Shown here piece by piece: positions 1-12,500 of a DNA stretch of 64,000 nt (its first letter is position 1; each line of letters begins with the position of its first letter). This stretch comes from Linyphia triangularis (lineage: Eukaryota; Arthropoda; Arachnida; Araneae; Linyphiidae), in contig OZ021722.1 of the NCBI GenBank assembly GCA_963978545.1, positions 107,872,442-107,936,441 on the forward strand. Direction: 5' to 3'. The notes beneath the pieces are model-generated. The model saw nothing but the letters and a program-made list of their open reading frames with translations. It searched no databases and was not told the origin of the DNA. Both the position numbers and the translations under genes were made by a program.

Positions 1-3000
1 AATTTAAACAAAAAATTATCAAAAACAATCTCAAATGATTAATCAATACATCTTTCATTTATATTAAATACTTTTTGACTTTATTGGAGGAAATATAATC
101 TTGTACCAGAGATCATGAATAAATTATTAAAAAAAAGTACTTTCTTGGACTATGGTTAATGATGTTTGTTTAAAAACAAAGTTTCACTCCAATTGGCAAA
201 GGTAAACAAACCATGCTCTTTTGAATGGACCGTTTTATTTTGAAATAATCCAAAAAAATTAAAATACTTTGATTGGCAACACTTTTGCTGTTTAGGTAAC
301 CATGCATTAACTCCACAAGAGAGGAAAAAATTAAATTTTTTAAATGGGAAAGCTTGCTTAATGGACTACATACATTAAAATGATGTGTATATGTTGTGAG
401 CTGAAACTCTTCTAATTGTTATTTTTAGATGCTAATACACATTGATTCAAACTTTTTAACCTCAATGTAATAAGTTTTTATTGTAAGTCACAAAGGCTAG
501 TCATTTTTCAACTGTATACTTTATATTAGTTATTACAAAAGTATTTTTTAGTCATAAGTTTTTACTTTCGTTTTACTGCAATACTTTGTCAATTTTGTTT
601 AATTTTTATGTAAAGTGTTTTGTGATCTTGCAAATTGTTATCAACTCTTTAATAATAAAACTTTATCACAAGTAGAAAGTACTGTACTATTTTATATTTA
701 AATTACATTTAATTTAGTTATGTCACATCCATATTGCTGTCGATTTTTTTTTTTAAGAAACTCTTTCTCAATGAACAAAAACCCTTTATGTGCATATTAA
801 TAAATTACAAGCATTAGCTAAATTATGCTGAAATATTTTACATTTACAAAACCATTTCATTATTAATACCAATATATTTACTTAAGGCATATTTTTATTG
901 GAATTAATATGATTTTATACCGTATTTTTCTGTATATTCAGCTAAACTTGGGAAAAAGATTTTTAAAGGAACCTTTTATTTTACTTTCAACTACCTGATA
1001 TATAATTTTTTAAAGTATTGCATTGATGTCAAAACAATTATTTAAATATTTTTGGATGGTTTTCCCCACATTTTGTAAAACCTAAAGCTCCGAGTCCAAT
1101 ACAAATAGTCTGTATGTGTGTGACTAGCATATTTCCTATAGGAGCATGCTACAACGTTCAAATTTAATGTACAAGACTAGTTCCCATAAGTCGTGAATAT
1201 AAGGTTCTCATCAAAACATAGCATTCACAGATGTAATCAGAAAAAATTTAGGTTTCCCAGCTAGAAAGGGTTTCAATCATTTTGATGAAAATCATTCCGA
1301 TAGTGTCTTTTCAGCAGTTCTCAACGTCCCTACCACTGAACAACTTTCAACAATAAAATGTTTCTTTCCTGCCTTTACTAGCAAATAATGGCTAGGAAAT
1401 TTTCAGGTCATGTGAGCCGAAACAAAAAATATGAACATGCATCACATTAATTTTAATTTATATTGATTTGAAAAAAATAAAATTTTCGGGTAGTCATCGT
1501 CCTGACTAGAATCAATAGCCTCATTTTTTTATAATTATTATTTAACATTGGTATTTTATAAATGTGACAGTTATTGTTTCACAATCAACAAAACAAAAAA
1601 AAAACTCTTCTACACCATTCTGTAGATAAGCGGTCGGCAAACTCGTTAATCAAAAGAGCCAAAGATCAAGAGCACAACAATTAAGATTTCTTTTGAGAGT
1701 CAAATTTGGTTTCTAGAATTTAGGATTTGGTTCAAATTAGCAACTTGACTTTGACTTCAGTGGAGGCTTGTGGGTATTAAAAGTGAGCGGGTCCAAATTA
1801 ACAATTGCATGTCATGGGAAATAAAAAAACATGCAAACATCAAAATACATTAATTTCATGCAATTTTGTAAATGTTACTTAAATATAAATGCAAACAAAG
1901 CTTCATGATTATTAAACAATTAAATTATCTAAATAAATCTCAGTAAAGTAAATATTTCAATAAAAGGAATTATTATAACACAAACGACGTTTCGTTTCCG
2001 AATGGGCGACGCCAAAAAGGGGTAAAAAGTAGATGCACTGGCACCTTTTGGTTTTGAAAATTAAAAATGAAGAGAAGAATTCCTAGGGAAAAAAAAGTAA
2101 AGTATAGGTTTCAAATTATTCAATTTAAGCGCCAAATTGCGGCATATTGATTTATTAATTGTTCAGTAAGAAATTCAATACTCTTTCACGGTTGAAGATT
2201 CCCAGCTTGAAACTTTAGCCGCCATGCACCATTTGTATACGATCTACACCCCCTTGCAAGCTACACCCTTTTACAATAATACAAGCCACTGTCCATGTTA
2301 TTGTGGGTTTAAGTGTTTTTATTTATGAAGATTAGGAGATTCCACGCCGGAACAGAGCGATCGAGGGTGTTTTAGTAATTTGATACCCATGGTATGACGA
2401 AACTAGGATGTCGTGTGAAAGTCGCAACGTTATACCTTCTTATTTGGTTTCAAGTCATTATGTTCGATCACATGTTTTGTTAATGATGATTATTTAGCCT
2501 CTCACTCAAAACATATAAACCCCATTATACTCATTTACACGATATAAATATTTAGAGTGTTTTCTGTTGTGATAAGTTGTAATTCAACTGAGAATGAAGG
2601 GAGTGAGGATTCGTAAGTACAGAGGGACCGGGGCTTCTCTCCGACATAACCAAAAATACTCTTCCATTCAAATGTGTTTTCCTGTAGAGATGGTTTTGCA
2701 ATGTAACTGATATATCTGATTGCTTTTTTAAAAGAACTCGACATAATAAAAAACGGGGGAAAAAACTAAGACCGAAGTTGAGGAGTATATGACCCTTAAT
2801 ATTAGCACCCCTTTGCGGACTTTGGCAGAAAGGTTTTGGATACACCAGGGGGGGGGGGGGGGAAAGAGAGAGAAGAAAAAAAAACATTCTTTCCAGTGTG
2901 AAGTGATAACAAAAGACCGTAACTAGACTTTCATTTCGGAGGCAAGGGTAAGATTGAACCCTATAGTACTTTCCCACCCTAGATACGACCATGAGATAAC

Positions 3001-3402
3001 GTAGGACAAATTGGTTATTAGATTGTGTTCACTGGATTATCAAATAATGAGCAGAACTTCACTGTTCTATCTGTGGGTTAATGCAAAAGAGAATAAATCA
3101 TTCCAAGTGTCGAAAATTTAAAAAGTTAAACTGCATTATTAAAAGTTAAAAGCTGCATGCCACTTTCATTTAAACTGAAATTTAATATAAAAATAAATAT
3201 TTCAAAATTAAATCTAATCCTCATTTTTCAAAACTTTATGCTTATTTTCTTGGTTTTGATTCATATTTTTGAAACAACGTTTACCCTATCTCTTTCTTTA
3301 TCACTTATTAACCTCAATGTCTGACGTCACACACTTAAGTTTATGATACCTTGTGATCTCCTTGTCTGCTGACAGAGGGCGAACAAACCAAAACAATTTT
3401 TT
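1..3402. other. Upstream flank of tkv, no gene seen
   Basis: AT-rich DNA with no supported exon on either strand. The longest open frames (for example 2552-2992 minus) are low-complexity and cross an oligo-G tract at 2830-2851. A phrase at about 1630 (GCGGTCGGCAAACTC) resembles the end of hAT-like repeats, but I found no partner end. Confidence 0.6.
3322..3329. promoter_or_regulatory. Perfect TGACGTCA palindrome (CRE-like) upstream of tkv exon 1
   Basis: An 8-bp TGACGTCA palindrome lies 131 bp before the ATG at 3460. It is the consensus full site for CREB/ATF bZIP factors. Its position is promoter-proximal if transcription begins nearby, but no start site can be read from sequence alone. The same palindrome also sits in a repeat at 44.2-44.7 kb, so the element is not gene-specific. 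Confidence 0.35.
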
Positions 3403-3459
3403 ATGTACTCTCTACTGTGTTCTATTTATCTCTCTAATGGGTTAAAACTTAAAACAAAA

Positions 3460-3550
3460 ATGGCGGATGTCAATGGCGTTTTGTTGTGGTATCAGTGCTT
3501 TAAAAAGATACTCTGTGTTGTTTTTATTATATCGATTTCAGTTAAAGAAG
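3460..3550 (+). CDS. tkv: tkv exon 1: start codon and signal peptide
   Basis: ATG at 3460 sits in a good context (AAAAATGG). It opens 30 codons with a basic Lys-Lys pair followed by a hydrophobic stretch ([12 protein letters not shown]), a credible signal peptide. An in-frame ATG also exists at 3403, in a weak context with T at -3, and an in-frame TGA lies at 3370, so the frame is closed upstream. The exon end is ambiguous. AAG/GCAAGT at 3551 is an ideal GC-AG donor and pairs in phase with the acceptor before 6071. A GTATGC donor at 3555 pairs in phase with the AG at 6076-6077 instead. Both give an uninterrupted protein differing only at the junction. Confidence 0.7.
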
Positions 3551-6500
3551 GCAAGTATGCCCACTAAAGACATTTAATATTTTTATATATCTAGGCCGTA
3601 CACAATTGTAAACTTTGTTTACATGATTGAAAATAAATTAATATAAATACAGCTTTATTTGTTAGATCAGATACTTATTTTCCTGAATAACATTATTTAT
3701 TTCTTTTACCAACATTAACAATTCAAGATATATTTTATATGCCATTGTATCAGTTTATAGCTTCATTACACTGCACTAAAAATGAGCGGTGAACCTCAAC
3801 CACACACAAATTTCCAAGTTAATATAATTTGTAGTTTTCTTAAGTTAATCCACGAAATTTTGTTCTTTCCCTTCCAAATAAAAAATAACTTTTTGACTTT
3901 TCGTTTGAAACAAGGACAAATTTGTTATTTTGGGGCAATTTTTTAAGTAGTTTCTTCCAAAAAAAGAAAGTAAATTAAATTGTTTTCCTTCATTCTCTAT
4001 GTTGAGAGATTTTTCTTAATTCCTGTTATTTCTTAATTTGTCAAGAAACGTGGTCTGACTTAGTGGAGTTAAATGAACATCAAAAGTAGAGGAGCAAAAT
4101 TTAGATGATATTGCTATTGTATATCATTATAAATTAAAAAAGGGTGTAGGAAATGTACCTTATAAAACTTATGAATATTTTTTGAGAGAATTGTTTTGGT
4201 TTATCAAAATGATGTAAATTCAAAGAAATTTTTTATCGTTATATTTAGCTTATTGTAAGTAGCGTCTAAAAATAAGAACTTTTTTCATTTTCAGCTGGTT
4301 TCATCTATTAGTAGAGACCAGATTTTGAGATTTTCAAAACATTTGGTTTTCTTTTTGTTTAATATTTGCAACCACAGATTTCACATCCTTATTAAGGGCA
4401 ACACAATTTTGGATGACAAAAATCAAAATGAGCAATTTATAGTGCCTAACCTAATTACCCAATTCTAAAATGGTGCGATTCATGTTTTTTTTTGTTTTTT
4501 TTTAATGCGTTTTATTTTATTTAATATTTAAGAGTTTTTTTTTTTTTTTCTAGCATTAATAGGATTTGACCTCAGGATTTTAATTGACCTTTCCTGCTAA
4601 CAATCATACAAAAATTTTAATTTTGTAAATTTTCAAATGGTTGGTTGTATTCAGATTATCTGGCGCCATCAGCAACACGAGGGCTATAATGCGCCGAAAC
4701 ATTTCGTCATTTTACAAACCAACATACATTTACAAACACCCATGCCTAACACGGGACTCGAACCCGCAACCTCGCGGTCTAGAAGCTAGCATGCTAACCA
4801 CTATACCGTTTGGTCGGCAAATTTTCAAATGAATTACCCATGACAATCACACTATCTTTTTATGTTTCTTTACCTTTGAACATTTGTGTATATTCCTTTT
4901 TAAAGTTTAGAAAAATTGCAGAACTTTTTTTGGACACCCCTTACAGATCTAATAATACTCTTGCGTTATACGAGTCCCAGTAACCGCCAAGTCCAAAAGT
5001 TCATGCAGTTATTGACAAGCTGAAATAGTTACACGAAAATCATATCTTTACCTCATGGACTTTTATTTTTATTACATTTAATTCGCATAGCAGGCATGAA
5101 ATTGTTGAAAATAAATTTGTCGTAGCTTGCAAACGTTGCCAAATAAATTAAAATAAATAAGACTCTAAATGCCAATTCCCAAATTGTATGTTGATCCATC
5201 TTGAGTTTTTCTAAAAAAGTTTTGGTTTTCTTTTTAAAAACTCATTTTTATAAAAAAATGCTTGTCCGGTGGTTGCTATAACATTAGTCCAAGAGGCGAC
5301 TGCAATTTTTGGACCTCATCTAACATCATTTTGAATTTTTTATAGAAATTGGAGAAAGGTGGGTAGATTACAAATCCACTGGGTCTGCCGTGGCAAAAAT
5401 GGCCTAAACTGATCAATAATCGACTCTTGGAATGAGTTGAACTAAAATCCGATTGCCAAATATGTCATAACTTGACAAAAAGATAACAAACTTTTTCGTC
5501 TGGCAACCCACTGCATTTTGATTTTCAATGAGAAAAGCGCAAACGATTTCTGATGTATGGCTCGGAAAACTTGCATCTTTTAAAAGTAAGCCAAATTGGC
5601 GACATAAGTTACGTCTTCAGGGACGTAATGTTTATTGCCAATTTGGCTCATTTGTGAAAGATGCAAGTAAGCCATCGCCACACATCCGAATCGTCTGCAA
5701 CCTTCTTAATTGAAAATTAAAGAGTGAGGGTTACCAAATAAAAAAAATGCTCATTATTTGGCAAGTTACGACGCATTTGGCAATTGGATTTAGTTCAACT
5801 TATTAAAAGTCAATTTTTGACCAGTTTCGGCCATTTTCGCCATGGCAGACCAGTGGATTCCTAATCTACTCACTCTTCTCCAATTTCTATAAAAAATTCA
5901 GAATGATGTTCGATGGGGTCCGAAAACTGCAGTCGCCTCTCATTCTACAACTTTATCCCAGATCGGAAGGTTATTAGTTTGAATTACTTATCGCTGCAAT
6001 TTGGCGATTTTTATCTGATATCCATCTAATGGAAGAGTACTGATCTAACATGCTGCCTTCCCATATCTAGTGTCCAGTTTGGTTTGCTACTGTTCTTCCG
6101 GCCACTGCCCTTCTGGAAATCAGGAAGGCTCGTGCTATGCCCGCCCCCAAAGCCAATGCTTCAGTGCAGTAGAGCAAGTGTACAATGATGCGACGGGTCT
6201 ACTCGAATACGAGAGAACACATGGGTGCTTGCCTCCAGAGGAGAGTACACTCATGCAGGTAAATAACTAAAACATGTACCTGTAATGAACACAAGGAAGA
6301 CCTATCTCAAGGTTTAGGCAATCACGGAAAATAATTACGAGTTGGTCTTTGTTCAGGCAGTTTATTTAGAAGAACAAAGCACCGCATGTCTGATTTACGT
6401 CGAAGGCAGATATAGAGTGTGTGTGTGAAGAAAGGGATTATTGGCACACTAGGAAAGATTGATGTCAAGAGTCTGGGGATCTTTAGTATTAAAAAGGGAA

Positions 6501-9500
6501 AACTAAAAAGTTTATCCCTATGTCAGGGAATAACATCTCTGGGAAAATAATTATGAGTTGGTCTTTGTTCAGGCAGCCATATGGGCAGTTTATTTAGAAG
6601 AACAAAGCACCGCTTGTCTGATTTACGTCGAAGGCAGATATAGAGTGTGTGTGTGAAGAAAAGGATTATTGGCACACTAGGAAAGATTGATGTCAAGAGT
6701 CTGGGGATCTTTAGTATTAAAAAGGGAAAACTAAAAAGTTTATCCCTATGTCAGGGAATAACATCTCTGGGAACAAAAACAGATCAGTGTATTTTAATAA
6801 AGGCAGAAGAATTAATGAGGTCTTGGAAATGAGGGAATGGTTTCAACTCTTGAATGACTGTGGTATAAGAATAGACTAATAATATAAGTGGGCATTGATA
6901 GAAACTATTAGGTGGCTTGATACAAAATCATTACATGCATATTTTCGTAGGTACTGTTTTACATGGGTAACTTGTTGAACTGAAAGGGTTCTGGTGGCCT
7001 GGCAAGTAGTGTGCCTGACATCAAGGTTTTAAGATTATGGGTTCGGTTCTGCCATGTCGAGTACTGGTGTGTGCGATTATGAGAGCTGTGGTATATTAAA
7101 TAGGCTGCGGCTAAAATGTATTTATGTTGGTGTGGTTAGGTTGGAGTGAGAGCTGCTCGATAAGGCATCGACCTCGTCTTATCAGAGTTCAAACTTACTA
7201 GACATATTTAGTTGGGACTGTAGTGGTTGTAATAAGCAGTCACAGCCTTGCTAAACAAACAAATGTACTTAAAATAGACTGAATATTAGACTCTGTTTTC
7301 TTTGTATAATCTAATACTAATTATTTAAATGTATTGAAATTCACTATTCGCCCAAATCAGAACCACACTCCCTATTGTAGAATTTTTTTTGTAACTTTCT
7401 GCATCAAATTTTTAAATTGCAAATTCTTGGAGCAGAAAATTATTGTAATTTGCAGATTTCTTAAATATTTATTTTGGTTAAAAGATCATACAAATCTCCT
7501 ATTGTGATTGTGAGTAATTTAAAATTAAATTCAATTTAAAGTTTTTCCCTTTCTGCTGCTGTCTGCCATTTTCTAAAATAATATCTGGAGATTTCTGTAT
7601 TGACCACATTAAACTATCAAAGTCAATTTTAAAAAGTTAAAATATGTTTATTGTAATTTACTTAAACATATTACTTGTGCCTTAAATTTAAACTAGGAAA
7701 AAATAAAAGTGAAATTAGGAAAACAATTTTTTTCGCTACAGTATGCACTTTTAACAATGCCGTGTAACATTGTATTGTTTTTATGTTTTAAATGATTCTT
7801 TTTTCCAAGTTTTTGCTGTATTTACCTCTAAGTATATATTCAGTTGTAAATCTTCATAAAATTGTATATTTATGATGTATTGTTAATATAAATCCCATGA
7901 AGTATTATCAACTTTGGGAGAACATTTAATTTTCAACAAAATATTTTGTTTTAAATTATATTCTACTGAATTCAGTCAAATTTAAGCAAATATGTATTCT
8001 TGTACAAAATAGGAATTTAAAGGCCAGAAACTCCTAAAAGGTCGTAAGTAACTATTTCCAAATTTAAAATTATTTTTAGGAAACTTTTTTTAAAAATTAT
8101 AACTTGTAAATTAGCATTTCTGTTTGCATTCTGTTCAATAGTTAGTGTGTGACCCTTAGTATCTTTGTTATTAATCTAGTGCAAGGGTCACCTAGTCCCT
8201 CATCAAATCCCCAAATCCATTGCTTGCTGTGCCAGTGGTGATTGGTGCAATAAGTATCTCATGCCCACAGCCACTATGAAAACAACTACCCCAGACCCAT
8301 GTAAGTATAAAATAATGTTAATGCCTTTCGTCACTTATGTTAACGTCATTTAAATCAGTGCTTTTCTTGGCTAGAAGTACAGTATGCCGTGTGACGTTCT
8401 CGTTTTTGACAAGACATGAAGAAGAAAAAAAGTCAATAGAGTTACGTTCAAATTAGTACTTTATATGGCTTTAAAACATATATCACAGCACCAAACTAAA
8501 CCCGGAAACTAATGAAGGGTGGGGAACACGCAAGAAAAACTGAAACAAGCTCACCCATGTGCTGCCGCTACTAATTCAAACATTGCTGTGCAGGGACGGT
8601 CGTCTGCTCAAAGGGTCATCCTTGGCATAACACGCCACACAGGCTAGTGATACACATCAACTACCAACCTTCAACAAAAACTGCCTCATCTAAACAACAG
8701 GCCGGTGTTATATGAGTTTGGTGCCCATGCGCACTTGGCAACTATGTGGTGGTCAACGGCGCATCGTATAGCTCAACCTCCGGTAGAGCACACCGTCACA
8801 CCCCTAAGAAAAAAATTCAGGCTGGCATAATGAAATGTTTAGTGTTTTTAGCAGCCTAGAGCCTTTAGAAGTCAACAGATATGGTCTATCAATCAGGAGA
8901 TCGGCACCTTCTGTTTAGTGTCTGTCGTTGGAGGTTGTTAAATGAATCGCCTTGTCTGTATATGTAATCGAAACAAGACTTATTGATTAGTAGTATAACC
9001 CATAAAAACAGAGTTTTTTTTTAAAAAAACTTTTTATGCAATGTCAATTTTATTGTCCATTAACACATCGTCGATTTCAAAAACATTTCTATCAACAAAA
9101 TGTGCAGTAAACTACTTTTAAAAATTAATTTATTAAAAATGAATGTGAATTTATGTACTCACATTCAAATGTCTCTTATTTATTCTGATTAAAAAAACTT
9201 ATTATTTATTTATTAAAACAGTTTTGGTCACTGGAAAGAGTTTTTTCAACGATTGGTTAAATGCTATTTCCCTGCGATTGGATGACGGCAAGTTGATTAG
9301 TATTCCGTAAAAGCGACCTCTTAGTGACAGTAACAGTCCCAAAATTTTATAGAATGCATTGTTATCGACCTCAAATTTATCTGCCAAGTTTCAGCCTGAT
9401 TGGATGACAGCAAGGATGTTAATTAGATGTCCGCGGATTTACCTCCCATCGACAAACATAATCGAAGTTAATATAAAGGATTTAAAAATTGAGGCGATTA

Positions 9501-12500
9501 ATGCTGGAGATTGACTCCCAATAGTTGACAATACCTCAAATACAGACTTCTTTTTCCTGGAATTCCCAGGAAAAATGGGGCTGTTCTTGTTTCCACCATA
9601 ATGGACAGCACTATACAAAGGACAGGAATTATTCTTGTGATAAATAGGCAGTATTCATAAAGCATTACATGCATTTGACTCCTAGACTGAAAACGTTCGT
9701 TGAGCAAAATCAGAAAACAACCTCAGCTCGTTGTGGAGATATATTTTTTTTTCAAAGATTGCTTTTGGTCTCTGAGCCATTGTTATAGTTAAAAGTACAA
9801 AATTTCTTTTGTGCAAAAAAGCTAAAGCAAAATGCTAAAATAGATAAGAGTTTCATCACCCTTGATACTTAATCATACATAATTAAGAAAATTTTTAGAA
9901 TAAACTATGAACTGTAAATATAAAATTATTTCATGCTAAACTAGCTGTATACCCGTGCTTTGCAACGAAATTTTTCAATCAGCATTCATGCATTTCACAT
10001 TTTTAACGTTTGATCAATGTATCAATCCATGAAAATTGGTTTATCAAAATCCAAATACCTTACTTTATGCTTTCCTTTGTAGATATGTTTCAACGTTTAT
10101 AATTGTGACTATTTTGGAAGTGGGGCATTGAGATATTCCTCTTATAGAATGTTTTGACCCCTTTTTGATCCTTTAACCCTCTGAGCGTCAAGGGAATGGG
10201 CGAAATTATACAGTTTTCCCTGCAATAATTTTTAAATTTTATTTCTGATCCAAATATATAATTTTGTTTTAATTATTTTGTTTTAAGTAGGTTTTAAACT
10301 ATCATCCTAATAAAAAGATTTAAAAAAGATTTTATTTTACATTTTATTTATAAATTTAAAAAGGTTGTGTATTGCTGGAAAATCTGGGGATCAAATGACG
10401 GATATATACGCCCGTGACCCTCAGAAGGTTAAAAGGTTCCAATTTTCAGAGATGTGACTATATTGGAAGTGGGACATTTAAATATCTCTCGTTTAAAATG
10501 TTTAGACTCCTTTTGACCCTTTAAACAATTAATTGAGATTGGAATAGCTAACCTTATTGACACTTGTATCACATTGCAGAGTTGTGACTTCATTGGACAT
10601 TAGGCAATGTGCTATTCTTCGTATCAAACTTTTCGCTCCTTAAAGTTGGTTAATCGAGATTGGAATATCTTACTTTATCAATGCTTGCCCTTGATACCAA
10701 ATTTCGAGCTGACTATATTGGAAGTGGGACATTTAAATATCTCTCGTTTAAAATGTTTAGACTCCTTTTGACCCTTTAAACAATTAATTGAGATTGGAAT
10801 AGCTAACCTTATTGACACTTGTATCACATTGCAGAGTTGTGACTTCATTGGACATTAGGCAATGTGCTATTCTTCGTATCAAACTTTTCGCTCCTTAAAG
10901 TTGGTTAATCGAGATTGGAATAGCTTACTTTATCAATGCTTGCCCTTGATACCAAATTTCGAGCTGACTATATTGGAAGTGGGACATTGGGATATTCCTT
11001 TTTTGGAAAGTTTCAACTCCTTTTTGACCCTTTAAAATTGCTTAATCGTCGTCTTTTTGCAATTATATGTAAAAATTTTAATTTATTTGGCAAGCAATTT
11101 CAAATTGTAACTAAATTTATAAATATTCTAGATTAAATTTAAAAATTAAAAAATTTTGTGTGTTTGTGTGTGCATGCAATTCTTTGAATATGCTTTAAAA
11201 TATAGCTTTTGAAAACTTAGCTTTTTGAATATAGCTTTGGAAAAACGCATTTAATATGATTTGTGTGTATATCGATGTATTTTTTTTCTGCCATATTTTT
11301 TATTTGTGTTTATATCGATGTATTTTTTTCTACAGTATTTTTTATCAATCACTTTTATGAAGAGTTAAGATTCTTTTGTTTGAGAACAATATAAATATGA
11401 TTTTTGTAAAAAAAAATTTATAATTTTGTTTTCTGTTTTACAGTGTATAAAGGAGAGCTTGTACCATACTCAGGATATTATAATGTGCTCTTCTGTGTTG
11501 TCGCTGTGTTTGTCATCAGCATGATTTTTATATCGGTTGTCATTATGTCAATCAGGTAAGAATTTTAATTTTTTTTTTCTTTTTCAAATTGCACTAGTCC
11601 GATTCCTGCAGATAAGAAAACAATCGTAAGAGGTCAAGGAATTTCTATTGTAAGGATGTTTTAGTTATCAATTAATGCTGGAAAATGTCTCGAAAGTTCA
11701 TCCATTTCGATCTGTATTTTTCCCGATTACAAAGTAAAGATAAGGAAAACCTAAGTACAGTCAAACCCCGTTAACGTGAAGTCGATAGGGCCACCGAAAT
11801 GGTTCGCGTTAACCAAATTTCATGTTAAGTAATTTCACGTTAGCAAAGTTTGACTGTAGTTACAAAGTGCACAATTATCACAGGACTACTAAATAGCCCA
11901 GGAAGTATTTAATATTGATTATTTTTCTCAAAACTATAAATATTATTTTCTTAACTAGGAACATTTAATTTACCATTTATATGGAATTGATTAAGTTTCT
12001 TGGATGCAGATATTTGAAGTGTTTAAGTAAGGCATTTTTTCACTTGAAAACTGTACTAAATTGAAGATTTCTATTTTTTTAGTGTAAAGGTCTATGGTTT
12101 TAACCAATTAGAGGCCCTGTAGCAAATCTTTTTTTAGCTTACATACTGATACAGAAAAGAGCCAAATTCAATATGGATCATTGTACATTAAAGTTACTGA
12201 CCAGGCTTGTAAAAATTGCATAAAATCAAATTACTTTCTAATCATCCTAATGCATAGCCATTTATTACTTGTATAATATATTTTTTTGCAGTTGCAAATA
12301 GTTATAATTTCTCAAAAACGTTAAAGAAATATTTATAATTTTATAGTGCTGAATGAGTTTTATTGCATTTTTTGCTGTTACAAAATTAAGATTGGGGGAA
12401 ATTGTCCCTGGAAATATCAGCAAATTTCAAAATAATTTCCCTCTGCGCCACTTTTTTTTTTTTTTTGCGTGCATTTTTATGCTGTTTTACATCCATCCCA

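Larger units (their letters stand above)
3551..6070 (+). other. tkv intron 1
   Basis: Contains a minus-strand SINE (4640-4818) and a foldback element (5286-5945). The rest is AT-rich unique DNA without recognisable features. Confidence 0.7.
6259..8179 (+). other. tkv intron 2
   Basis: Holds a tandem duplication (6339-6780), a SINE-like element (about 6990-7265) and otherwise AT-rich DNA with no further feature. Confidence 0.7.
9941..11060 (+). mobile_element. CTAGCTG-family repeat, copy 1 (contains 255-bp tandem units)
   Basis: Starts CTAGCTGTATACCCGTGCTT and carries the family's internal phrases GGAAGTGGGACATT and GAGATTGGAATAGC. Two 255-bp units that look almost identical run from 10456 to 10965, followed by a diverged third. 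It is interrupted by a TTAA element at 10173-10432. The 3' end is not sharp. Class is unknown. Confidence 0.7.
8301..11443 (+). other. tkv intron 3
   Basis: A GC-richer block at about 8500-8820 shows no open frame or repeat partner in this window. A fragment at about 9240-9450 belongs to the family also seen at 48.2 and 53.1 kb. From 9941 the intron is filled by a CTAGCTG-family element with a nested TTAA element. Confidence 0.65.

Noticed and set aside
2552..2992. 146-codon minus frame
   Set aside because: Depends on an oligo-G/C tract and AG-rich low complexity; no splice signals or recognisable domain.
4741..4819. Functional tRNA gene on the minus strand
   Set aside because: Box A and B are good, but acceptor and anticodon stems mispair, and the TSD encloses a longer SINE.
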